A stretch of 64,000 nt of DNA from Hydnum rufescens UP504 (taxonomy: Eukaryota; Basidiomycota; Agaricomycetes; Cantharellales; Hydnaceae): positions 505,118 to 569,117 of the forward strand of contig MU128911.1 in NCBI GenBank assembly GCA_014904985.1. The letters run 5' to 3'. Shown here piece after piece: positions 55,646 through 64,000 of the stretch. Under the pieces are notes generated by a model that did not search any database, was not told the origin of the DNA, and saw only the letters and a list, made by a program, of their open reading frames with translations. The position numbers and the translations under genes are program-made. The first letter of the stretch is position 1, and every line of letters begins with the position of its first letter.

Positions 55646-58200
55646 ATGAGTGACAAATTTAAGATTAGGGTAACAAAGTTGGCAGCTGATGGAGCCAATT
55701 GGGTCACATACTGCAACTGGATTATGTGGGCCCTAGATGTGAAGGGGCTGCTTGAGCACCTTATGAGTGACATGATTATGTTGGACTATTCTGCAGCTGG
55801 GACAGTCAACAGACTTGTGCAGGAGGCATGATGGAAGAGGGATGAGGCCATGGTGAAACAGCTTGTCACCGGCTCAGTCCCTGACACAGTGTTCAGCCAG
55901 ATTAAGGCTGGGCTCAAGGCCAAGGAGGTCTGGGAGCAACTTTGGGCCTTATATGAAGGATGCTTAAAATTAATTCTGGTTGATCTATGGAAATGGCTAC
56001 AGAATACTCGGTGTGGCACTGACGATGATGTCTGGGCACATTTTGATAAACTCGGTGCTCTCAAGGAGCAATTGGGTCTATGGGGGCCACCATTTCAGAT
56101 GAAGAATACACCAATGTATTGTTGGGATCTCTCCCCAAGGTGTACAACAACACAATGAATTCCATCACAGCAGCTGCTGATCTCAGTGAGAAAATGGTTA
56201 CATCAGCCCTCATTATTCAGCTCATGACAGATGAATATGACCAACGATCCCTGAAAAAGGGAAAAGGGAAATCAAGTACTGATGAGGCCTTCTCTGCTGA
56301 TGGGCAGAAGAAGGGTAGAAGGAACATTGAGTGTTTCAATTGTCATTGGAAGGGCCACATTAAGGCAGACTGTTGGGCAAAGGGGGGAGGAAAGGAGGGA
56401 CAGGGGCCTTGGGGCTCCTCGGGTTTTAATATGGGTGCTAAAGAGAGCACATTGGCAGCCACAGAGCATGCCAACATCAAAGCATGGGCAATAATTGAGG
56501 CCACCAAGCCTGATGCAGGCATTGGGGCCACACCAAATGATTGACCGAATTCCCTTGCTTATGCTGAACTATATGATTTGGGGGCAACAAGACACATGTT
56601 GCCCTATGGGGAGTTGTTTATCAACTACTGTGCTATTGATATTGACCCTCAACCGATCATGGCAGCTGACAAACAGATTTTCTATGCTGTCAGTACCAGT
56701 GATTTAAAGATACAAGTCCCAAATGCCAGAAAATTCACCCCAGTTATTCTATGTGATGCTCTGCATGCCCCGAAATGGGACTTATGGTTGTCTCAATCAA
56801 TTGTATTACAAAGGCAGGCCACAAGGTTCTATTCAATGGAAACATGTGTAGGATCAAGAATTCCAAGGGTGCCATCATTGGTGAAATCCCAGTTGGTGGA
56901 AATGGTCTGTACAAAGTCAAGCATGCCAGTATGGCAGCTGGGGCCACAACCAAAACCATCAAACTCTCCAAACTCCATAAATGACTGGGCCACATTTCCA
57001 TCAACACAATCCATTCCCTCATTAAAAATAATGTCATTCAAGGCATCAAACTCATTGATGACCTAAATGAATTCACTTGTGATTCATGTGAATATGGGAA
57101 GGCCACAAGGAAAGTCATTTGGAAGGAACAAGTGGCACCACTTGCATCTTCTTTCAGTGAAGAAATTCATATGGATGTTTGGGGACCATTGCCAATTAAT
57201 TCATTGGGTGGGCACTTGTATTATGTCACATTTACAGATGATGCCACCCAATATTCAAAGATTCGGGTCATATGCACAAAGGATGAAGTCTTCGGTGCTT
57301 ATAAGGACTATGCAGCATGGGTGAAGACCCAGCATGGTGTCCAAATCAAATGGCTGTACTCAGACCGAGGTGGCGAATACATGAGTTTGGCATTCATGGA
57401 GTTCCTGTGTACTCAGGGGACTGAACAGCATTTAACTACACACGATATGCCACAACACAATGGTGTCACTGAGTCCCTGAATTGGAGGATTCTTGAATGA
57501 ACTCGGGCCATGCTACACCAATCCCAGATGCTGAAAAGCCTTTGGGGTGAAGCAGTGAATTGGGCCATATGGCTCAAAAATTGTACTTCTACATGGGTCC
57601 TCAGCCACATGACCCCTTTTGAATGACTTACAAAAGAAACCAAGCCTGGCGAATGTCCCTATTTGGGGCAGTGAGTCTGGGTCCACAATGACTCTGGGTC
57701 AAAATTGGATGAACATGTGAATGAAGGGTTTTGGGTAGGCTATGATAATGATAGCCTGCATGCTCACAGAATTTATTGGAAAGGGTGCAACAAGATCTCA
57801 GTTGAATGAAACATCAAGTTTATTGCACTGATGATTGAAATTCCCTTCAATAACTGAGCACTGACACTCAGCCATGCCAGTAGACACCAAAACCCCACTG
57901 CCAGCTCCATCTGCTACACCACCACCCCATGCTGACCTGACTGAGTCAGATGATGGGGATCACACAGAAGATGGGCTGACCATGCCTGTCCAAACACCCC
58001 AGCTCCTTGAAACACCTTTGGCGCCAAACCTGGCTCGGACTATTCAACCCAAATGGCAATCCACTCATGTCCACAAGCCCTCCCAGTATGTACAATGCCT
58101 TGAGCAGGGCAAAGGTACAGTCCATGGCTATCTGCATTCAAAACCTGACAGCCAAATCCCTGGTGTCAGGGGGACACCACTAGATGTAGTGCTGATATAT
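55646..58200 (+). mobile_element. Copia-type retrotransposon remnant: gag-protease-integrase part
   Basis: Gag from ATG 55646 (MSDKFKIRVTKLAADGANWV, UBN2-like, KAKEVWEQLWALYEG). It has a CCHC zinc knuckle near 56335 (CFNCHWKGHIKADC), a protease region with DLGATRHMLPYGE (the D-x-G-A-T active-site form), and integrase with an HHCC-like start (GHISINTIHSLIKNNV, CDSCEYGKATR), SFSEEIHMDVWGP, DRGGEYMSLAFMEF and QHNGVTESLN (the DDE residues visible). An acidic, Pro-rich linker (57874-58170) follows. There are multiple in-frame stops and frameshifts. RT and RNase H that should come next are absent, so the element is 3'-truncated. Non-autonomous now. Confidence 0.88.
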
Positions 58201-58332
58201 CAAACATGGTATGGTACCATGTCTAATTAATATATCAAGCCCAGTAGTCACCATATGGTAACTTGCCATGGCTGATATATCAGGAGCCCATGCATGAGGT
58301 TTCAAAAATCAAACCATAATTATGCACTTCAC

Positions 58333-58398
58333 AGGGTTTGAATCCACAATGTGCCAATACATGAGGAACTCCAGGTGCTTAAACCAACTAGGTTAACT
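58333..58398 (-). ncRNA. tRNA-derived SINE-like unit (A and B boxes)
   Basis: On minus, TTAACCTAGTTGG (A-box-like, about 58396-58384) and GGATTCAAACCC (B-box-like, about 58344-58333) lie at tRNA-like spacing. A cloverleaf is only partly formable. Likely an old SINE head. Confidence 0.4.
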
Positions 58399-58800
58399 CA
58401 TCTTGTACACTCTTTGGGTCTTGAACTCCTCTATATACTTGAAGGATTTCTATCGGCAGCCACATCCCCACAGATATCGTCAGTAATACCAGTACACAGG
58501 GTTACTGCATCAGTCACCAACTGATGCAGGATCAAATGCATCCACATATGGATATATTTGGATGGGGGTATTGAGATAGGTCCTGGTGTGTCCCTAAATG
58601 GGTCAGCAGGCTATATGGGCTGGCTTATTGGGATAATCACAAGCTTTTATTATTCATCACTATTGTACATGGAGGCTTCATTATTATTATTATTATTTAT
58701 TATTGCTACTACATATGGCCAGGGGGGGGGCTTGGGCGGGTATTCATACAGGTCCACAAGCCCAGGCTTGTACAGGTCTTTGTGCTCATGTGGGTTTCGG
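58399..58800. other. Repeat-compartment sequence, no gene
   Basis: Contains a TTA/ATT microsatellite (about 58680-58702) and a G-run at 58724-58731. Nothing else was recognised. Confidence 0.45.
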
Positions 58801-59345
58801 GTTCATTCTTGTGGCCTTGCATGGGTCTTCAGTGGCTGTGCATTCATATTTTTGAGGGCCTCTTCATGTTCTTGTCAGGTGGGTTTTTGTGTGGGGACAG
58901 TCTAGAATAACAAATAGTGGGTTAGTAAAAAAAGACCAGAGGCAGTGCCAAAAGAGCAGCTTCTGCTGCTCTTTTGGCGCTGGTATATGTACTATAATTG
59001 AAAACTTACAAGATATTACCACACACCCACCGCAGCAGGTGTGTGGTGTGATGCTGTCTTTCATCTGACATCACGCACATTGTGGGCATTTGGGGGTGGG
59101 CCCTTGTGTGTGTCTTTGGTGGCTGTGCATTCATATTTCAGTTTGAGGGCCTCTCCATGTTCTTGTCAGACAGGTTTTTCATGTGGGGAGAGTCTAGAAT
59201 AATGAATAGTGTGTCAGTAAAAAAAAAAGCCAGAGGCAGCGCCAAAAGAGCAGCAGAAGCTGCTCTTTTGGCACTGTTGTATGCACTGTAATTAAAAACT
59301 TACCATGTACTACCACACCCGCTGCAGTGGGTGTGGTACTGTGCT
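58801..59345. repeat. Tandem duplication (about 260-bp units) each carrying a long hairpin
   Basis: Units at about 58801-59060 and 59080-59345 share CATTCATATTT...GAGGGCCTC, CATGTTCTTGTCAG, AGTCTAGAATAA and AAAACTTAC. Each contains a near-perfect 40-nt hairpin (58943-58982 and 59237-59276; core stem GCCAAAAGAGCAGC/GCTGCTCTTTTGGC). Each also contains a second inverted repeat (CCACACACCCACC...GGTGTGTGG, CCACACCCGCTGCAGTGGGTGTGG). The two 40-nt hairpins are exact reverse complements of each other although the units are direct repeats. Confidence 0.88.
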
Positions 59346-59512
59346 TTGCCCACCATTGTGTCAGTTGCAGTCTTTGGTGGCTATGCGTCTGTATCTCGTG
59401 TGGGGGTTTTCGTGCTCTTGTCGGGCTGTGTTAGTGGCATTTTGAGTCCCTTAGGCCATATAGTGGCTTTATCCTTTAGATTACTTTTACAGTAGCTTCT
59501 AAGCCCAAACTG

Positions 59513-60610
59513 GTGGGAAGCTTCTCCTCACAGAGGAGTTTGGTGCTGCCCTGGGAATTGCCCCTTTCTTACATAGTCTTCCTTAGTCATAGAACCTGTA
59601 TGGAAAGAGCCATGGCAATGCCTGGGAATCTATCTTTTCTACCACTATCATCTGTCTGTCTTGCGGAGTCATGGACTTACAGATTACGCACTACACACTG
59701 TGTGACCCCAGTCCTAATGTCTAAGTCCACCTACTTTGCCCTTGTGGGCATAGAGACTCTTTCCCTCCAAGAACTACTGACTTGTCAGGCCATACAAAAT
59801 GGCCTTAGTCCTACAGACTGGACTAATCCATTAGAACCAGAACCTCCTCCATCTTCCAGTTCCTCCCCAATCCTTAATTCAGATACTACTGAATTAACAC
59901 TGGTGGAGTGTGTAAGAACTCCATTGGTGGGTCCCTATGGGACTACCCATGGTTTGGACTCAGCACCCTCTCCCTCATTCTGCATTACCCCGGAGGCAAA
60001 TATTTGTGATTCAAACGTTCATGAAGACGTCTTTAGATCCTCTGCAGCTCAAGCTTCAACACCTCAAGGCATTCTCATGGATACAAATCTGCCAGGCCCA
60101 TCTGTTTTTGAATGAGCCCACAAGCTGTTCATGAAGGGAACTCTTAGCCCCCTCTCAAGTTGGGTGGATACCTCAAGAAGGGTGGCTACTCCCCTAAAAA
60201 ATAATGTCAAGCCTGCAAGGCCTAAACATGCTTGTCTCTCATCTCAATTATGTGAGACTATCCACACTTCACTTGAACAAGGTAACAAGTATAGTCCCTC
60301 CAGGGCTGGGGAAATCATTTCCACCTGGCTAGACTGGCTACTGCACAACCTAGATCTAGACTCCAACTGCTTCCTTAGCAAGGTCACTTCTGACTGCTCT
60401 GGGGGGCCAACCTGCTACAAGCTAGACTCTATACTAGCCCAAGCGATCTGGCAATGCAATGTCATTCTCCAGGAAGTGGTACGGGAAACTTTGTTGACCC
60501 TCAAGATCATTCCCAACCTGGAGTACAAACCAGAATGGTGTCGCCTCAAGCAGTCAGACCTCATAGTCAGACTACCTTCCTTAAGCCTACTCCAACTTGC
60601 GGTCTACTGA
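59513..60610 (+). pseudogene. Unidentified ORF (about 365 codons) with one internal stop
   Basis: A plus-strand frame from ATG 59513 runs to a TGA at 60113-60115 and continues in the same frame (AHKLFMKGTLSPL...) to a stop at 60610. No domain is recognised. The composition is Pro/Ser/Thr-rich with LLTCQAIQNGLSPTDWTNP and a helical WLDWLLHNLDLDSNCF region. It lies in the transposon compartment and is perhaps a decayed transposon gag-like ORF, which is inference. Confidence 0.35.
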
Positions 60611-61307
60611 GAAAGACAACGTCTCTGAGGTATGATGGGTGCACTAGCCTCCTGTTTAAGGGAGCCAATCTCAGATCAAGGGTGTTACACCATGGCTAAG
60701 AGGGATATGCATCCTTGGGTGGCATTCCCAAGAGTGCCACCATTGGTGTCCCCTGAATGGGGATCCCCTCATAATGTGTCCTGAGTTCCGGTACCAGGAT
60801 CTGTACAGTCATGGACAAGCTAAGTCATCAATATTTTTTGTATGCCGACAGGGACCTCTGAGATCTCCAGAAATTGATAGAAACAGCCTACAATGGGGCT
60901 AGTTAGGCTGCTGCAGTCTCCATTCCCCAGTATTTCCAGTTTTTGAAAAAATAAGCTCAAAAATTTGGTGGGCACTTAGTATTAAGCCCATGGGCTCATA
61001 ATAGGGCTTAAAATGTAGCTAAGATACAGTGGAATACCCTCAAACATGTTTTTGAAGTCTCTAATGGTCTGAGGGGTGAGAAATTTAGTGTTTGAACCCG
61101 GGGGGGGGAGGACTTCGGCAACATCTGGGGTCAATCGGCGCACTGAACCCTCATGTCACTGCTGTCTGTGTCAATGAGAATGAGTCTCATCACAGCATAC
61201 TTTCCTTCAAAATTTCAACAATCCCATGATATCTCTGATTCTGAGTCTGAAAGTGGTGTATTTAGGGGCAATGATCAATGGGATCCTCTGTTATTTCTGA
61301 AAATTAT
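60611..61307. other. Repeat-compartment sequence, no gene
   Basis: Includes a G-run (61099-61107) next to TTTGAACCCG, a possible isolated B-box-like remnant. Shared phrases such as AAAATTTGGTGGGCACT (about 60960 and 61559) show an internal repeat. Confidence 0.5.
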
Positions 61308-61379
61308 GGTGGAACCAGGGTTTGAACCTGGGACCTCCTGCCTTCTAGTCAGGTGCTCTACCAACTGAGTTATCCCTCC
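61308..61379 (-). tRNA. Degenerate tRNA or tRNA-derived SINE head (72 nt)
   Basis: On minus from 61379: acceptor GGAGGGA/TTCCACC (one A-A mismatch), D arm ACTC-AGTTGGTA-GAGC, anticodon arm CCTGA-CTAGAAG-GCAGG (closing A-G mismatch; the loop would give anticodon AGA), 5-nt variable loop, perfect T arm CCAGG-TTCAAAC-CCTGG. Internal Pol III boxes are intact (TAACTCAGTTGG, GGTTCAAACCC). An AGA (Ser) anticodon without a long variable arm argues against a working serine tRNA, so pseudogene or SINE origin is preferred. Confidence 0.6.
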
Positions 61380-62401
61380 AGTTCTGGAGCTGGAACTTAT
61401 TATCCAACACAATGCTTGCAATTGAATCTATTCTCAATACTTAGTAGATAGGCTCATCCTACTTGTTTATATGTATATAACTGACTTGCAGCTCCTAAGG
61501 ACCTTTAGGGACCTTCCTCATGGCCTCCAAGGCCTCGATGTTGTGCAAAATTTGGCCCAAAATTTGGTGGGCACTAAATATAGGTCACATGACCCTCAAA
61601 GTGGGTGATTCTGAATCTCTGAAGCCAGGGGAGTCCGAAAATCAAGTTTTTGAAGCCCAGAAACCAGCAGATCGGCCCCAGTAAAAATATCCATGTTTGC
61701 TTGTCCACAACTGTAGGCTCAGGGAATGAATGAGGTTACAAATCTACAAGGCCTTGAAACAGTATCCCAGAGCCTGAACTGAATGGGCTGTCCAAACTGT
61801 TCCAAACCACACAAATCGAGTCAGGGGAGAGGTTCTCACAAGCCAGATGTTCTGTCACGGTTGCAAGCACTGCTGTCACCAAAAAGGAGCAGTACTTGGC
61901 ACCAATCTGTTTCCCAAACTCAAGCTTTATCGTGACGAAAGAGGATGAATGAAGCTGCATATTGCCCCTAGGAGTGACTATGGTCCCTCAAACTAGCCAT
62001 AAAAAGGATTACAGCCCAACTGATTGGAATAGTACGACATGCGCACAACCGCACCTGGGCCCATTTCCACTGTCTGTACTTAGATCTAGTATAGAGTCCG
62101 TTGCCTGAGACTCCATGCTAATGGTGTCACAGAAGACTGGAACTCATGCATTCGAGCCCATTCAAGGTCTAGGACTGAAACTTACTACAGAAGGAGCAAC
62201 ATTCCCAAGGGGAAAAGGATGTGGAGAATGGACCTTATGGGATGCAGTATTTTTCGTTGTCAACCCGTCATCCAGCCCATACTGTGGCATGACCAAACAC
62301 TCCTGTTGGAATGAGTACACTCTCGTGTACTACCTTTCCGACCCTCAAACTCAGTCCCAAACACCTGAAACAAACAGACCATCCAAAACTGCATTCTCCA
62401 G
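61380..62401. other. Repeat-compartment sequence, no gene
   Basis: No supportable gene. A 75-codon minus frame at 61736-61960 and a 109-codon plus frame at 62115-62444 lack motifs. Confidence 0.45.
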
Positions 62402-62700
62402 GCCAATTTTACTATCAAAATCTGGGATTTCCAGTAAAAAATAAATTTCTCCATCAGTTCACATTCAATCCTCTCGAAACAACCGTGCCTGGAAAGATAT
62501 AAAAAATATGCATCCAACAGTACTGAGCGTGCAAAGAACAGATTAAAACTGAACTCTACAGAACAATATTACTATCAGAATCAACACCCATCAGTAAAAA
62601 ATGAATTTCTCTGTCAGTTCGCATCCGATCTGCTCAGAACTGCTGCGCCCAGGAAGCTGTTAAAAATCCGCATCGAATGGTACCAAGCACGCCAATTACA
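62402..62700. repeat. Diverged two-copy tandem repeat, about 150 bp
   Basis: Units about 62402-62545 and 62560-62700 share TTACTATCA-AATC, CAGTAAAAAATxAATTTCTC, TCAGTTCxCATxCxATC and (AT)GCATCxAA-GTAC-GAGC blocks in the same order. Confidence 0.65.
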
Positions 62701-62717
62701 GATGCAAACTGCTGTCT

Positions 62718-62795
62718 CTGCATTGAATCCCACACCATGCACTTGTTCCTTTTATTAACCAGTAACAAAAACACCTTAACCACTGGACTATGCTC
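62718..62795 (-). ncRNA. tRNA-derived SINE-like unit (A and B boxes)
   Basis: On minus, CATAGTCCAGTGGTTAAGGTG (A box TAGTCCAGTGG) and GGGATTCAATGC (B-box-like) lie about 45 bp apart, with a tRNA-style GTGGTTAAGG D loop. It lacks a clean acceptor stem and is an old element. Confidence 0.45.
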
Positions 62796-62869
62796 AGATT
62801 AATCTCCAGAACCCGGAGATGTTCCTTAATTTTGCTTCCCATGAGCTCCAAAACACATCACAAGACCAG

Positions 62870-63112
62870 TGACATCATGCTCCAACCTCAGCAAATTAGT
62901 GACATCATTCCCTTTATGAATCCTTTTGTTCTCTTTATGAATGACATCACTATGACTTCACTATGACATCACACTCTATGGATGACTCAGCTATGACCAC
63001 ATTATGACATCATTTCTTTATTACTCTTTTGTTCTACTCCACTATGATCTCATAGCTTTATTACTCTTTTGTTCTTGCTCCATGCACAGCCACCTTCAGA
63101 TAGGTATATAAG
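62870..63112 (+). promoter_or_regulatory. TGACATCA cluster followed by TATATAAG (promoter-like, perhaps LTR U3)
   Basis: Exact TGACATCA at 62870, 62900, 62942, 62964 and 63005, plus the AP-1/Gcn4 consensus TGACTCA at 62983. About 95 bp past the last one is TATATAAG (63105-63112). No coding gene follows in the window, so the promoter may belong to a retroelement or a non-coding RNA. Confidence 0.5.
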
Positions 63113-63503
63113 CTAGCAGATTTTCTTGTTCCCCCCCATCTCCTCACTCTGGAAATCAACCACTGTCAACTACTGTCTACCATTCTGCTTAATATCTAAA
63201 GAACTGTCTATCTAAAGCCATCTGGAGCTAAGTCATCTTCAAGGTTGTTGAGACCAAGCTACTGGAAGCCATCTATGCGAAATACTGAAGCCAAGGATAG
63301 TTGCAGAACCTAAGGTTAGAGTTGCTGGACATCCAAGGAAAAGGTAAGCATAACAAAATACGAGTCAGGAAAGAAGATTGAAGCATACTAACCAAACTAA
63401 CCAAGCACTGACCATTCTACAGCCCACAGATATCCACATTTTGACTAGGAGGACATAAACAAGGACACACAAATATCAGTAAATGAACAAACACAACATG
63501 AAC
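63113..63503. other. Sequence downstream of the TATA box, no gene
   Basis: Would be the 5' transcribed region if the promoter is real. It contains GGAAAAGGTAAGCA (about 63338-63351), a good 5' splice-site match, but no open frame of note. Confidence 0.4.
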
Positions 63504-63620
63504 ACATATAAGCCTTTCCACAAGCATCCCAGACATATAAGCCTTTCTATAAGCATCCTCCACATATAAGCCTTTCTATAAGCATTCCATACAACATATA
63601 AGCCTTCCTATAAGCATCTA
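63504..63620. repeat. Tandem repeat, four copies of a 29-32-bp unit
   Basis: ACATATAAGCCTTTCTATAAGCATCC-type units start at 63504, 63533, 63562 and 63594. Confidence 0.9.
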
Positions 63621-64000
63621 CGATATATCATTGACTATTGCTAGTCCATATCACATTCCATTCTCCAATAAACACATACATATCTTGCAGAGAGTGATCA
63701 ACCATTGAAGCGAACCAACCCATTTGAATAAACAGAAACACAGTCTCCCATCTACACACTGGCTGAACCAGATTTTGATTTGACAGTCATCAGAGCTCCC
63801 AACCCTTCTTCTATACCGGTGTTGGAGGGATAAGTCCCTACACCATAGAATCCTCATCTGAGGCCTATTTCCCTTTCAAATGAATCAATTATATGTCACC
63901 GTGCTCATTTAAATTTATCATCATTCATTTATTCAAGAAATCCATTGGGTTCCTACCCCTTTCCAGCTCATAATATCGCCTCATTCCCTTACCATGAATA
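63621..64000. other. Window end, no gene recognised
   Basis: A TGTTGGAGGGATAAG run at 63820 could open another LTR, but its end lies beyond the window. Confidence 0.35.

Noticed and set aside
53936..58200. Copia remnants as one inverted autointegration product
   Set aside because: An LTR-like start exactly at the RT truncation makes nested insertion simpler; kept only as the alternative in the findings.
58201..58290. Short palindromes around ACATGGTATGGTACCATGT and repeated TGATATATCA
   Set aside because: Small AT-rich structures at the truncated end of the copia element; too little context to assign any role.
61090..61140. TTTGAACCCG beside a G-run as another tRNA-like unit
   Set aside because: No A box at suitable spacing; a single B-box-like match is not enough.
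63820..64000. Possible LTR start (TGTTGGAGGGATAAG)
   Set aside because: The end is outside the window, and no primer site, polypurine tract or second copy is visible.
1..64000. CRISPR array, bacterial operon or prophage
   Set aside because: Spliceosomal introns throughout and only eukaryotic families are present; the tandem repeats lack spacer structure.

Overview
The window comes from a filamentous basidiomycete, most likely an Agaricomycete. Almost every gene is split by short introns of roughly 50-60 bp with GT(A/G)xGx donors. The protein set is typical of that class: a CYP63-type P450, a DIL/ankyrin protein, a DUF4430 protein and degenerate copia retrotransposons. No gene is complete without splicing except one long PPR-type reading frame. 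Exon joins were worked out by hand, using reading-frame continuity and family motifs.

Layout. (1) 1-2.8 kb: the 3' part of a P450 gene and a small hypothetical gene. (2) 3.5-18.4 kb: a scrambled segmental duplication. The ancestral unit reads [beta-carbonic-anhydrase-like remnant]-[spacer]-[mitochondrial ribosomal protein mL43, +]-[PPR-like protein, -]-[3' end of the DIL/ankyrin gene, -]. Copy A (about 3.5-7.75 kb) keeps an intact mL43 but a wrecked PPR gene. Copy C (about 13.7-18.4 kb) keeps an intact PPR gene but a wrecked mL43 that carries a solo LTR. A further PPR pseudogene (B) lies at 12.07-13.69 kb. Between them sit a roughly 0.5-kb-armed inverted repeat built from carbonic-anhydrase-like sequence and a DUF4430 gene with a premature stop. 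(3) 18.2-51.0 kb: a compact housekeeping island of 15 genes, mostly in divergent or convergent pairs only 40-380 bp apart: DIL/ankyrin protein, RNase Z, RRP15, acyl-CoA-binding/ankyrin protein, COQ11, PRP38, tRNA isopentenyltransferase, NPR3, SDHAF3, riboflavin synthase, eRF1, twinfilin, VAC1/PEP7, SPT6 and a hypothetical protein. An acetolactate synthase pseudogene (38.8-39.2 kb) interrupts the island. (4) 51-64 kb: a repeat compartment with a decayed SPT6 fragment, two copia elements in opposite orientation (apparently nested), tRNA-derived SINE-like units, tandem repeats, flipped hairpins, and a TATA box behind a cluster of TGACATCA motifs.

Functionally the island is a set of unrelated core genes (RNA processing, translation, mitochondrial assembly, TORC1 control, endosomal traffic, actin, transcription elongation) rather than a pathway. 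mL43 and the PPR-like protein are both plausible mitochondrial gene-expression factors and were duplicated together, with each block now keeping only one of the two working genes.

Several otherwise good genes (RNase Z, the acyl-CoA-binding protein, COQ11, the small gene at 2.1-2.7 kb) need a 1-2 nt frame change to read through. This means either residual assembly indels or real lesions, and should be settled before functional inferences are drawn.
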